Shown here one piece after another: positions 1-10,700 of a stretch of DNA of 64,000 bases (within the stretch, counting starts at the first letter, position 1; the number at the start of each line of letters is the position of its first letter). The notes below the pieces were generated by a model, which was not told the DNA's origin, did no database searches, and saw only the letters and a list, made by a program, of their open reading frames with translations. Source of the DNA: Persicaria tinctoria (Eukaryota; Streptophyta; Magnoliopsida; Caryophyllales; Polygonaceae); contig JBANSL010000003.1 in assembly GCA_037127255.1 (NCBI GenBank), positions 46,373,314 to 46,437,313 of the forward strand, read 5' to 3'. The translations under genes and the position numbers were made by a program.

Positions 1-2
1 AG

Positions 3-350
3 ATTGACCTACCGGGTGACTATGGAGTTAGTGCAACATTCAATGTCGCCGATCTCATCCCCTACCTAGATGAGAATGAAGACATGGATTCGAGGTCGAA
101 TCCTTTCCAAGAAGGGGAGAATGATGGAGGACCATCCCAAGAATCACCCGATGCCCCTCATTTCGGAGATGGAGATGGACCTATCACTAGGTCACGAGCT
201 AAAAAGATAAGAGATGAACTTAACGCTTTCATCATCCACCATATGAAGTTGGTGCTACCAAAGGAGCCCGAGGATGACATCATCACATTGCTGGAAACCG
301 CACCATTCTCGGGTTCGACTATGAGTGATTCAGCCACCACCCATACTTAG
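3..350 (+). CDS. Ty3/gypsy integrase C-terminus, family B (5' end outside window)
   Basis: The frame is open from the window edge and stops at 350. It reads through a typical plant gypsy integrase tail: LPGDYGVSATFNVADLIPY, then a D-S-R-S-N-P-F-Q motif, then an acidic stretch and the basic motif PITRSRAKKI. The upstream catalytic core is outside the window. A purine tract (about 109-121) sits in the coding sequence just before a TGATGGAGGACC LTR start at 122, so the last 76 or so codons lie inside the 3' LTR. The same arrangement occurs in families A and C here. The protein resembles the A6 integrase tail but is clearly diverged, so this is a related separate family. Identification as gypsy integrase is firm; function of the tail is unknown. 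Confidence 0.85.
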   Translation: MDLPGDYGVSATFNVADLIPYLDENEDMDSRSNPFQEGENDGGPSQESPDAPHFGDGDGPITRSRAKKIRDELNAFIIHHMKLVLPKEPEDDIITLLETAPFSGSTMSDSATTHT

Positions 351-490
351 CCTTTCATTTGCTCTCACTCTCCAAAGGTGAGAGCTTCATGCCTTGTGTG
401 CATGTGTGTTGCATCTAGTTCGGTTGTTCTTGGTTTTGTCAATTTCCCGAAGATTGGTGATTCCGAGATGAGCACGGACCTCCTCCTTGT
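122..490 (+). repeat. Family B 3' LTR, first part (U3)
   Basis: Starts TGATGGAGGACC directly after a purine tract and carries the integrase tail codons. It is cut at 490 by element A1, and the last five bases (CTTGT, 486-490) recur at 6888-6892 as the target-site duplication. The LTR resumes at 6893. Confidence 0.75.
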
Positions 491-1516
491 TGATGCGGGA
501 CCATCCAAGACACCTTCGGACGATGTCATTCTCAAGAGGAAGAAGAAGGCTCCACCTTGGGAGAAGATTCAAAGGTGCAAATGACGTTTTAAACTCGTTC
601 AGAATACTTGACAGCTTTTCGACGTCTCTGTAAAATGGGTCGTACGGATTCAATATTGATCGGATTGAGGCGTACCATACCTTGTTGGAACGAGGACGAA
701 GAGATATACAACTTTGCTGTTGAAGGTTTTTCCAGATTCGTCCTATAGCTTGGCCGAAATCCACATTCTTTGAGCTGCTGCTGGTTTTGACGGGATTTAG
801 TTAAGTTTTGGAACATTATGTTTATTTCCTATTTTTAGTATTTCTTTTACTTAAGTTATTTTAGGAAACTTTAAGGTTATTTTTATTATTTCCATTAGAT
901 GTTAGTTTTATCTTATTTTATCATCTAACTCGGCCCAACAGCCCTGCGTGGCCTATATATTCCGAGTTCTCCTATTGTAATTCAATTAGAACATGATGAA
1001 TAGAATTAGTTCTCTCAAACTTGTGTGAAACACATTGAGTGATGTTGATCCAACTAGAGCTGTGCTCGTTGATCACGAATTGGTATCTATCTAGCTTGGT
1101 TTGCTTTGCCGTTCATCAACTTCGCAACACTTGGTGAATCTAGTATCCACGAGCCCCCTCCTTGTGCTTCAAGTTGTCCGCTTGATTGTGTAGGGTTGTA
1201 GAGGCGGGTTGTGTAGTCATTGGTATTGGTTCCTACCCTCTGAGGAGGCCTGGGGTCTTTATCTTGTTCTGCATAGATCGACTCAGTCCATATCAGGTCG
1301 TGTCTTTATTGTTTCTTGAATTCTTTATCGAGTCTTGCATAGTCTTGTCGAGTCTTTGTTCTTTCTTGATCGATCTTGTACTGATCTTGGTCGAATCTTG
1401 GAAATCTCGCATTGTTCTTGCTGCGTTCTTTGAGTCTTTATTCATTCTTGCTTCCGTTCTTGAGTTTCTTGTTTGATTGTCGAAGATCGGGCCACCCTGC
1501 GGCTAACCCCGTATCA
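491..1516 (+). repeat. A1 5' LTR
   Basis: Runs from TGATGCGGGACC to CCCCGTATCA. U3 contains a TATATAT box at about 954-960, followed by a pyrimidine-rich R-U5 full of degenerate TTCTTG/GTCTTG units. It is followed by AAT and the primer-binding site. Its pair is 5861-6887. Confidence 0.92.
954..960 (+). promoter_or_regulatory. TATA box of the A-type LTR promoter
   Basis: TATATAT lies between a conserved GGCCCAACAG block and the start of R. The same box is at the same place in the other near-complete A LTRs, which marks it as the likely element promoter. The start site itself cannot be fixed from sequence. Confidence 0.6.
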
Positions 1517-1984
1517 AATTGGTATCAGAGCTTTGGTTTCCGACATCAAGATTGAGTCTTTTTCTTTTCATAAACACAAAAACCACAAAAAAAAGTCCTT
1601 TTCTTGTTTTGGTCTTTACTTCTTGCAATTCTTTATTGATTCTTGCACTAAACTTGAGTTTGTGATTGTTTGTGGTTGCATAGCCTAAACACAAAGCCCA
1701 GCCGAGACCAGTGGAGTCGACCACAAGTGTGCACAGCCCCTGTTGTGTGTACTCTAACCGTCGACGGCAGCCCTAGATGTCCCCATAAGTCCTTGCTTGG
1801 CCGACTCTACCACCACACAAAGAGCAAACCCTAGTTTGTTATCTTTCTATCCTTTTGTTTATCTATTCTATATTTGGGAATTTTGATTTATCTTTTATCC
1901 ATTGCCTAAAATCAGATTTTATTAAGTTCTTGGATATTAATTTCCATTATATCTATCAACTATCTAAAAAGGCACAAGATAGAT
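1517..1984 (+). other. A1 leader, first part
   Basis: Noncoding. It holds the PBS, a conserved block beginning TTTGGTTTCCGACATC, and AT-rich leader shared with other A elements. It is cut at 1984 by a solo LTR and resumes at 3099-3161 and 4241-5030. Confidence 0.8.
1520..1531 (+). other. Primer-binding site, initiator Met tRNA type
   Basis: TGGTATCAGAGC is complementary to the 3' end of plant initiator-Met tRNA. It lies three bases (AAT) after the 5' LTR end, so unprocessed cDNA should end ...GTATCAAAT. This detail matters for the junction at 14093-14098. Confidence 0.88.
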
Positions 1985-3098
1985 TGATGCGGGACCATCC
2001 AAGACACCTCCGGACACATCTATACTTGGGGATGGACCTATGATTCGAGCTCGTGAGAATGAAGTCATCCTCAAGAGGAAGAAGAAGGCTCCACCATGGG
2101 AGAAGGCCCAAAGGTGGGAGCTTGGCGTTTTACACTCGTTCAGAACATTGACAGCTTTTCAACGTCTCTGTAAAATGGGTCTTACGGATTCAATATTTAT
2201 CGGATTGAGGCGTGCCATATCTTGTTGGAACGAGGACGAAGAGATCTACAACTTTGCTGTTGAAGATTTTTCCAGATTCGACCTCGAAATTGGCCGAAAA
2301 TGCACATCTTTGCAAGCTGTCACTGTTTTGACGGGATTTTAATTAAGTCTTGAACATTATGTTTATTTCCTATTTTTAGTATTTCTTTTACTTAAGTTAT
2401 TTTAGGAAACTTTAAGGTTATTTTTATTATTTCCATTAGATGTTAGTTTTATCTTATTCTATCATCTAACTCGGCCCAACAGCTCTGCGTGGCCTATATA
2501 TTCCGAGTTCTCCTATTGTAATTCAATTAGAACATGATGAATAGAATTTAGATCTCTCAAATTGTGTGAAACACATGGAGTGTCTTGTTGATCCAACTAG
2601 AGCTGTGCTCGTTGATCTTCGAATTGGTTTGTTTTAGCTTGGTTTGCTTTGCCGTTCATCAACTTCGCAAGACTTGGTGAATCTAGTATCCACAAGCCCC
2701 CTTCTGGTGCTTCAAGTTGTCCGCTTGATTGTGTCGGATTGTAGAGGCGGGTTGTGTAGGCATTGGTATTGGTTCCTACCCTCTGAGGAGGCCTGGGGTC
2801 TTTATCTTGCGCTGCATAGATCGACTCAGTCCATATCAGGTCGTGTCTTTCCATTCTTGTTCTTTAATTTCGAGTCTTGCTGCGTTCTTGAGAATCTTGA
2901 TCGATCTTGATTACTTCTTGGTCGAATCTTGCTGATCTTGTTGAGTCTTTATTCGTTCTTGCTTCCGTTCTTTAACTTCTTGATTGATCTTGCAGATTTC
3001 TTGATCGATTCTTGAAGCTATCTTGCTGCGTCGTTTGAGTCTTGTTCAGTTCTTTGAGTTTCTTGCTTGTTGTCGAAGATCGGACCAACCTACGGCTA
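1985..3098 (+). repeat. Solo A-type LTR, 3' end truncated
   Basis: Starts TGATGCGGGACC and runs through U3, TATA and R-U5, but stops at ...CTACGGCTA, lacking the final ACCCCGTATCA. It continues directly into A1 leader sequence. No TSD remains on the right because of the truncation. Confidence 0.82.
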
Positions 3099-3161
3099 CT
3101 TATTACCTAAATTAGCCATTCTATCTATATCTTTGCATTAGGGCTGAATTTTATTATCTTT

Positions 3162-4235
3162 TGATACGGGGTTAGCCGTGAGATGGTCCGATCTTCGACA
3201 ACAAGCAAGAAACTCAAGAACGGAAGCAAGAATGAATAAAGACTCAAAGAACGCAGCAAGAACAATGCAAGATTTCCAAGATTCGACCAAGATCAGTTCA
3301 AGATCGATCAAGAAAGAACAAAGACTAGACAAGACTATGCAAGACTCGATAAAGAATTCAAGAAACGATAAAGACACGACCGATAAGGACTGAAACGATC
3401 TATGCAGAACAAGATAAAGACTCCAGGCCTCCTCAGAGGGTAGGAACCAATACCAATGACTACACAACCCGCCTCTACAATCCGACACAATCAAGCGGAC
3501 AACTTGAAGCACCAGAAGGGGGCTTGTGGATACTAGATTCACCAAGTCTTGCGAAGTTGATGAACGGCAAAGCAAACCAAGCTAAAACAAACCAATTCGA
3601 TGATCAACGAGCACAGCTCTAGTTGGATCAACAAGACACTCCATGTGTTTCACACAATTTGAGAGATCTAAATTCTATTCATCATGTTCTTATTGAATTA
3701 CAATAGGAGAACTCGGAATATATAGGCCACGCAGGGCTGTTGGGCCGAGTTAGATGATAGAATAAGATAAAACTAACATCTAATGGAAATAATAAAAATA
3801 ACCTTAAAGTTTCCTAAAATAACTTAAGTATAAGAAATACTAAATAGGAAATAAATATAATGTTCCAAAACTTAACAAAATCCCGTCAAAACCAGCAGCA
3901 GCTCAAAGAATGTGGATTTCGGCCAAGCTATAGGACGAATCTGGAAAAACCTTCAACAACAAAGTTGTAGATCTCTTCGTCCTCGTTCCAACAAGATATG
4001 GCACGCCTCAATCCGATAAATATTGAATCCGTACGACCCATTTTACAGAGACGTCGAAAAGCTGTCAATGTTCTGAACGAGGGTCTAAAACGTCAATTGA
4101 TCAAGCTTGCACCTTTGGACCTTCTCCCATGGTGGAGCCTTCTTCTTCTTCTTGAGGATGACTTCAATTGCACGAGCTCGCATCATAGGTGTGTCCGAAT
4201 GTGTCTTGGATGGAGTCTTGGATGGTCCCGCATCA
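3162..4235 (-). repeat. Solo A-type LTR in reverse, TSD TCTTT
   Basis: Complete reverse-orientation LTR (TGATACGGGG to CCCGCATCA on the plus strand) flanked by TCTTT at 3157-3161 and 4236-4240. The A1 leader resumes exactly after the duplication. It is the expected product of LTR-LTR recombination of a full insertion. Confidence 0.9.
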
Positions 4236-4240
4236 TCTTT

Positions 4241-5030
4241 TCACCATTATCATTAAATTTTCGAGTCCAATATACATTCTTAGAGTCTTTCTTGCATTAG
4301 TATAAAAAAAAAAAAAAAAATAATCAGTTTCGAAAATCACATTAAAAACTTGGACCTAGGAGGATAAAATTCACTAGGGATAAAAGTAAGTCAAAAAAAA
4401 AAAAAGGAAAGTGTTTGTTTGATCTAGTGCAAGAAAGCTCCCAAGGACAATTGGTGAAGCCCTTCTCTCAGCCCTAGTCGACATACCCTATCCTAAACAC
4501 ATACACCTCCACAAAAAATTGAAACCCTACCCTGCAACTACAACATCCTAACTTAAAGGTTTTCAATCAAAAGAGGTAAATTTCCAAGTTTTCTTTTGCT
4601 TTCTTATTTTCTTTTGTGTCGAGTGCTCTTTCTCTCCTTGATCGAGTTCTGTCGTGTATTTGCTTTGATTGAGTCGAGTGATCTCAGCCCTTGCCGAGTT
4701 CTCTCTTGTGTGTGTCGAGTGATCTCAGCCCCTGCCGAGTGATCTCTTTGAGTGTCGAATTGATTCATTGCAATTACCCATCTGCTTTGCTTGAATCTAT
4801 TGTTTACAGCTACTGTCGAGTACTCTTTAACCTTTATCGAGTACTTTGTTGTTCGTTTCATTCACTACATACCTTGATTGCTTAGTCTATTGCTTGGTTG
4901 TTGATTTGCCCAAAGCGGATTGCCCCAACAAGCGTGACATACCAATTAGAGAGGGAGTGTGAGCGAAACACATTGTGAGGTTGTTTTTATTTTTCTAACT
5001 TTTACATAGTTCTTTGTTTGTTGCTTTGAG
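4241..5030 (+). other. A1 leader, last part
   Basis: Noncoding. It contains two A-runs (about 4301-4320 and 4395-4408) around a conserved block, then a run of degenerate TCGAGT(G/A)(C/T)TC units (about 4615-4850). A GTAAGT (4386-4391) and a CTAAC...ATAG (4995-5009) just upstream of the start codon could be intron borders; the same pair occurs in A3 and A6. Confidence 0.6.
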
Positions 5031-5957
5031 ATGTCTAATAGTCAGGGAAATGACTGGTACACTACCTTTATGGAGAACATGGCTAAGATGAATGCAAGCA
5101 TGACTAAGATAAACATGGCTAAGATAAATGAGGACTTGGAGAGGACGAATAAACGATTGGCGGCCCTGGGTTATCAAGTTATCCCTGGATTTAAAGTTCC
5201 ATCTAATGAAAGGGAAGAACCTCATCCTATTCCTCCTAATAATGTTATTCAACATGATGTTTCTTCTAGCATAGATGCTTCATTTATTGCTGAAATTAAA
5301 GAGCATGTTGATAAAAAGGATCAAAATCTTAATTTACTTGCCTATGATCATGATAATGTTTGCATTGAATATGAGAATGATGATTCTTTGATTGATTTAA
5401 ATGTTCAACCTATGCCTTGTGATGATAATCAAAGAAAAGATTTATGTCATACTACATGCTTAGAAGAAGGCATAGTTTCTAATATGATCATTGATGATGA
5501 AACTTCTTCTACTATTGCTAGCATTGAGTTAATTGAAAATTCAGCCTTGGAAAAGGATGAAAACTTGCTAGTTTTGGATGGAAACTTAGGGATCATTGAC
5601 CAAGCTCAAGTGCATATTAAGTTAGAATATCATGACATTCATCTGGAATCTGAATTATGCACTCATAAAGTTTCTTTTCTTGATTTTGTAGATGAAGCTG
5701 AGATAATATCCATCGAGGAGTGGTCAATCCCTACACCAATCAGCCTTGACAAGGGTTTCCATAGACATGTGATATTCGATCCAGGAGCTCGTGTGGATGC
5801 CTTTGCGGAATCAAATGCGACCTTGGATTCGAGGACGAATCCTTTTCAAGAAAGGGAGATTGATGCGGGACCATCCAAGACACCTTCGGACGATGTCATT
5901 CTCAAGAGGAAGAAGAAGAAGGCTCCACCTTGGGAGAAGATTCAAAGGTGCAAATGA
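5031..5957 (+). CDS. A1 mini-ORF: Gag N-terminus fused to pseudo-protease
   Basis: 308 codons. Residues 1 to about 75 match the N-terminus of the A6 Gag (MSN-QGN start, then a helical stretch rich in K, M and N). The Gag core and the CCHC zinc knuckle are absent. Residues about 100-190 align with the A6 protease region: PCDDNQ for PCEDNQ, and MIIDDET (about 152) where A6 has VIIDGGS, so the catalytic D-G motif is lost. An acidic tail leads to DSRTNPFQE and the polypurine tract. From residue 277 the frame reads into the 3' LTR. No enzyme function is expected. The open frame shared with A2, A3, A7 and A9 suggests a retained role, perhaps packaging in trans, but this is inference. Confidence 0.75.
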   Translation: MSNSQGNDWYTTFMENMAKMNASMTKINMAKINEDLERTNKRLAALGYQVIPGFKVPSNEREEPHPIPPNNVIQHDVSSSIDASFIAEIKEHVDKKDQNLNLLAYDHDNVCIEYENDDSLIDLNVQPMPCDDNQRKDLCHTTCLEEGIVSNMIIDDETSSTIASIELIENSALEKDENLLVLDGNLGIIDQAQVHIKLEYHDIHLESELCTHKVSFLDFVDEAEIISIEEWSIPTPISLDKGFHRHVIFDPGARVDAFAESNATLDSRTNPFQEREIDAGPSKTPSDDVILKRKKKKAPPWEKIQRCK

Positions 5958-6887
5958 CGTTTTAAACTCGTTCAGAATACTTGACAGCTTTTCGACGTCT
6001 CTGTAAAATGGGTCGTACGGATTCAATATTGATCGGATTGAGGCGTGCCATACCTTGTTGGAACGAGGACGAAGAGATCTACAACTTTGTTGTTGAAGGT
6101 TTTTCCAGATTCGTCCTATAGCTTGGCCGAAATCCACATTCTTTGAGCTGCTGCTGGTTTTGACGGGATTTTGTTAAGTTTTGGAACATTATATTTATTT
6201 CCTATTTAGTATTTCTTATACTTAAGTTATTTTAGGAAACTTTAAGGTTATTTTTATTATTTCCATTAGATGTTAGTTTTATCTTATTTTATCATCTAAC
6301 TCGGCCCAACAGCCCTGCGTGGCCTATATATTCCGAGTTCTCCTATTGTAATTCAATTAGAACATGATGAATAGAATTAGTTCTCTCAAACTTGTGTGAA
6401 ACACATTGAGTGATGTTGATCCAACTAGAGCTGTGCTCGTTGATCACGAATTGGTATCTATCTAGCTTGGTTTGCTTTGCCGTTCATCAACTTCGCAACA
6501 CTTGGTGAATCTAGTATCCACGAGCCCCCTCCTTGTGCTTCAAGTTGTCCGCTTGATTGTGTAGGGTTGTAGAGGCGGGTTGTGTAGTCATTGGTATTGG
6601 TTCCTACCCTCTGAGGAGGCCTGGGGTCTTTATCTTGTTCTGCATAGATCGACTCAGTCCATATCAGGTCGTGTCTTTATTGTTTCTTGAATTCTTTATC
6701 GAGTCTTGCATAGTCTTGTCGAGTCTTTGTTCTTTCTTGATCGATCTTGTACTGATCTTGGTCGAATCTTGGAAATCTCGCATTGTTCTTGCTGCGTTCT
6801 TTGAGTCTTTATTCATTCTTGCTTCCGTTCTTGAGTTTCTTGTTTGATTGTCGAAGATCGGGCCACCCTGCGGCTAACCCCGTATCA
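5861..6887 (+). repeat. A1 3' LTR
   Basis: Preceded by the purine tract AAGAAAGGGAGA. It ends CCCCGTATCA followed by the TSD CTTGT (6888-6892). U3 includes the last 32 codons of the A1 frame. Confidence 0.92.
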
Positions 6888-6892
6888 CTTGT

Positions 6893-7165
6893 GCTTCCAT
6901 GGCCAGCCATGGTTGTGTAAGGTTTTATAGGGTTGGTTTTGGTGTCATTCAAGTTGGTTCTTGGTGCATTGTCCCAATGGGTCTTCTTGTTGTTCATCAA
7001 GGTTGATTCCTCCTATCTTTCCCTTTCATTTTGTTCTGTTTTCTCCTTTGACTTGATCCAGCCTTGCTGCGTTTCTTGTCTCACTTGTGCCATTTCTTTG
7101 TGTTCTTGTGAGTCCGAGTCCACAACGTAACGAAGGTCGGGAAAACAACGGCTAACCCCGCATCA
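6893..7165 (+). repeat. Family B 3' LTR, second part
   Basis: Continues the LTR broken at 490 and ends GGCTAACCCCGCATCA. This terminus is like that of family A with one base changed, which supports common ancestry. The joined LTR would be about 640 bp, shorter than the A LTRs. Confidence 0.7.
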
Positions 7166-8251
7166 GCGGGACCATCCAAGACACCACCTGTGGACGCACA
7201 TATCTTACATGAGGATGGACCTATGATTCAAGGAAGGGAGGACGATGGCATTCTCAAGAGGAAGAAGAAGGCTCCACCTTGGGAGAAGATTCAAAGGTGC
7301 AAATGACGTTTTAAACTCGTTCAGAATACTTGCAGCTTTTCGACGTCTCTGTAAAATGGGTCGTACGGATTCAATATTTATCGGATTGAGGCGTGCCATA
7401 TTTTGTTGGAACGAGGACGAAGAGATCTACAACTTTGCTGTTGAAGGTTTTTCCATATTCGACCTCGAAATTGGCCGAAAATGCACATCTTTGCAAGCTG
7501 TCACTGTTTTGACGGGATTTTAATTAAGTCTTGAACATTATGTTTATTTCCTATTTTTAGTATTTCTTTTACTTAAGTTATTTTAGGAAACTTTAAGGTT
7601 ATTTTTATTATTTCCATTAGATGTTAGTTTTATCTTATTCTATCATCTAACTCGGCCCAACAGCCCTGCGTGGCCTATATATTCCGAGTTCTCCTATTGT
7701 AATTCAATTAGAACATTATGAATAGAATTTAGATCTCTCAAATTGTGTGAAACACATGGAGTGTCTTGTTGATCCAACTAGAGTTGTGCTCGTTGATCAT
7801 CGAATTGGTTTGTTTTAGCTTGGTTTGCTTTGCCGTTCATCAACTTCGCAAGACTTGGTGATCCTAGTATCCACGAGCCCCCTCCTTGTGCCTTCAAGTT
7901 GTCCGCTTGATTGTGTAGGGTTGTAGAGGCGGGTTGTGTAGTCATTGGTATTGGTTCCTACCCTCTGAGGAGGCCTGGGGTCTTTATCTTGTTCTGCATA
8001 GATCGACTCAGTCCATATCAGGTCGTGTATTTCCATTCTTTCTATTAAATTTCGAGTCTTTATTGTTTCTTTGTCGAGTCTTGCTGCGTTCTTGGTTTTC
8101 TTGATCGATCATGAACCTTTCTTGGTCAAATCTTGCCGTTCTTGTTGAGTCTTGAATCGTGTCTTGCTTTCTTGTTCAGTTCTTGCTTCTGTTTCTTTAG
8201 TTTCTTGCTTGTTGTCGAAGATCGGACCAACCTACGGCTAACCCCGTATCA
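7166..8251 (+). repeat. A-type LTR in plus orientation, first four bases missing
   Basis: Begins GCGGGACCATCC (TGAT lost) directly after the family B LTR end, and ends CCCCGTATCA. It is followed not by a PBS but by the reverse-complement polypurine tract of a minus-strand element, so this LTR is inverted relative to the internal DNA it abuts. Its U3 subtype matches the LTR at 58613-59718. Confidence 0.8.
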
Positions 8252-9157
8252 CCTCCCCTTCTTGAAAAGGATTCGACCACGAATCCAAGTCTTCATCCCC
8301 AACGAAGTAAGGGATTAGATCCGCGACGTTGAATGTAACGCTCACGCCCACGCTCTGATACCAATTTGACACGGGGTTTCAATTTTGTGGAGGTAAGGTA
8401 ATGTGTTTAGGTTTAGGGTATGTCGACAAGGGCTATGGAAATCACCAAAAAGTTTAGTCCTTGGAGCTTTCTTGCACTAGATCAACAAACAACTAACAAA
8501 CACTTTCTCTCTTTTTTTTTTGTAATTTTCGGATCTGTTTTCTTTCTTTTTCTTTTTTTTTTTTAAAATATGAAACTAATGCAAGAAAATACTCAACTTG
8601 ATATGTAGGACTCGAAAATTGGTATAGATGGTGATAAAAGATAGAAATTCAGCCCTAAAGATGTATTTATAGGTGAGGCTTTTGTTTATCTTTGGTAAGT
8701 GGATCTATCTAAAGCCTTAAAGATAAATGATAGATAAATATGATTTATATCCACCAAAAATCAGATTTTTGTAAAGGCAATAAATAAATGGAATTTAGAT
8801 AGAAGATAGAACAAATATGCCAAAGATAGAAAAGATAGACACACTAGGGTTTCTTTGTGTGTGAATGGGGCTGTCGACCAAAGCTACTTGACTATGGGGA
8901 CAAGAGGCTTGCCGTCGGCTAGGAGAGTGACACAAGGGGTGTGCACACTGATCTGGTCGACTCCACGGTCTCGGGTAGGCTTGTGTTTAGGCTATGCAAC
9001 CACAAACAATCACAAACAAAAGATTAGTGCAATAATCAATTCAAGAATGCAAGAAGTAAAAGACCAAAACAAGAAAAGGACTATTTTTGTGGTTTTTGTG
9101 TTTATGAAAAGAAAAGACTCAATCTTGATGTCGGAAACCAAAGCTCTGATACCAATT
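8252..9157 (-). mobile_element. Scrambled internal remnant of a minus-strand A element
   Basis: 8252 to about 8350 is the reverse complement of the A6 polypurine tract and the last 30 or so integrase codons. It is joined at 8350-8380 to a second copy of PBS plus LTR end (GCTCTGATACCAATTTGA), then to leader DNA starting TTTCAATTTTGTGGAGG. The leader runs to a normal PBS (about 9143-9154) beside the LTR at 9158. All of gag and nearly all of pol are missing. The joints fall at short matches, as expected from template switching or end joining. No intact frame is present. Confidence 0.75.
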
Positions 9158-10134
9158 TGATATGGGGTTAGTCGTGGGTTGGTCCGATCTTCGACAACAA
9201 GCAAAAACTAAACAAGAAAGACTCAAGAAACGCAAGAAACACCAAGAACCAATGGGCTGTTGATGTCGACTCTAGCAAGACTCAAAGAGACGATTCAAGA
9301 TCTGCAAGAAACAATCAAGAAAGATCAAGGACTCAACAAGAACAACAAGATTCGACCAAGAAAGGTTCAAGATCGATCAAGAAAACCAAGAACGCAGCAA
9401 AGACTCTAAAGAAAGATGCAAGACTTGAAATTCAAGAACAAGAATTGAAAGACACGACCTGATATGGACTGAGTCGATCTATGCTGAACAAGATAAAGAC
9501 CTCAGGCTTCCTCAGAGGGTAGGAACCAATACCAATGACTACACAACCCGCCTCTACAACCCTACACAATCAAGCGGACAACTTGAAGGCACAAGGAGGG
9601 GGCTTGTGGATACTAGATTCACCAAGTCCTGAAGAGCACTGCTCAATTCGGCTGATCTCTCTCTCTATGTGTTTCACACGTTTGAGAAGAATACTTTTGT
9701 ATTATGAATGTTCCAATTGAATTACAAAGCTGAATCGAAAATATATAGGTGAATAGGGCTGATGGCCGGCCTAACTAGATAGAATAAGATAAATCTAATT
9801 ACTAACGGGCTTAATGAAATAAACCTAAGAACATAAGTAAATAAGGTTTTAAAACGAATAACTAAGAAAAGCCCAATTCAGCCCAATATGAAATTAGACA
9901 TTAACACTTAGATAATTTCGGCCCAAGCATTACTAAGGGGGCTCGGCCTCCATTTGCACTCCAATGCACATGTATGTCTTCAATGTAGGCTCGGGGAGTT
10001 GAACCTTGCTCAAGAACAAAGCATGACCCACAAAGTTGAATGAGTCTCTCTGAAGCTTATTAGCTCTAGCTCGAGTCATTGGTCCTTCTCCAAGAATGAT
10101 GGGTGTGTATGGAGCAGAAGATGGTCCCGCATCA
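9158..10134 (-). repeat. A-type LTR, autonomous-like U3
   Basis: Starts TGATATGGGG (one base changed) and ends CCCGCATCA on the plus strand. Its U3 matches the A6 LTR (antisense of the TRARAKK tail region) rather than the U3 of the non-autonomous elements. It is the 5' LTR of the remnant at 8252-9157. Confidence 0.85.
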
Positions 10135-10700
10135 CACCATATGGTGACTCGGAGTCAGGAAAGTAAAGCTTTTCCCAACCCAAAATACAGTCTTCTTTCT
10201 AAAACTCAGTCATTGTCACCACTCCCAAAATCACCCTTGAGAGTCTTAATCGACTTAAGCTGGCGTGCCGCAATGCTTGATGAATATAATGCTCTAATTA
10301 AAAATCAGACTTGGGACCTTGCGCCGAGGCCAAAGGATGCTAATATTATCCGATGTATGTGGTTAAGCATAAATTCAGGTCAGATGGTACCCTACAACGA
10401 TATAAGGCGAGACTGGTTGTCAACGGAAAGTCACAACTGGTCGGTATAGATTGCGATGAGAGATTTAGTTCGGTGGTCAAACTGGCTACCATTCGCACCG
10501 TTCTCAGCATAGCCTATCCATGGATTGGCCGCTACACCAACTCGATGTCAAGAACGCATTTTTACACGGTTTCTTGAATGAAACTGTGTATATGCATCAG
10601 CTTCCGGGGTTTCGTGACAAGGCTTCTCCGAATCATGTGTTCCTGCTAAGGAAGTCATTATAGGTTTGAAACATGCTCTTAGGGCCTTGATGAGTTTCCC
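10135..10700 (+). pseudogene. Decayed Ty1/copia reverse transcriptase
   Basis: Frames over 10096-10577 read copia RT motifs: W-R-A-A-M-L-D-E-Y-N-A-L, NQTWDLAPRPKD, YKARLVVNGKSQ, then LDVKNAFLHGFLNETVYM and a degraded SLYGLKHA. At least three frame changes or stops interrupt it (near 10350, 10540 and 10663), so it cannot be translated as one protein. The 5' end is cut by the neighbouring LTR and the catalytic YVDD region is not found. It is unlike the copia element at 31070-50762 and is an older insertion. Confidence 0.8.

Larger units (their letters stand above)
491..6887 (+). mobile_element. Element A1: non-autonomous Ty3/gypsy element, TSD CTTGT
   Basis: Bounded by matching direct LTRs (491-1516 and 5861-6887) and by CTTGT on both sides. 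The internal region has a PBS, a long leader and one 308-codon frame, with no RT, RNase H or integrase. Two solo LTRs of the same family (1985-3098 and 3162-4235) sit inside the leader; without them the element is about 4.2 kb. The two LTRs differ at several positions (for example a 3-bp in-frame AAG difference and a T-run difference), so A1 is older than A5 or A6 below. Confidence 0.9.

Noticed and set aside
1520..1531. tRNA gene
   Set aside because: Only the 12-base complement of a tRNA 3' end is present; no cloverleaf.
3138..3575. Frames of 60-145 codons recurring in LTRs (MCRIVEAGCVGIGIG..., MLCRSSTSQDLVNLV..., and the opposite-strand MERHDLIW... type)
   Set aside because: They recur only because R-U5 recurs. 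They overlap each other on both strands, are cut differently between copies, and come from the CTTG-rich low-complexity tract. No sign of protein-level constraint.
4300..4410. A-runs as poly(A) tails of LINE or SINE elements
   Set aside because: The same two A-runs lie at the same place in the leaders of most A elements, with a conserved block between them, and have no target duplications.
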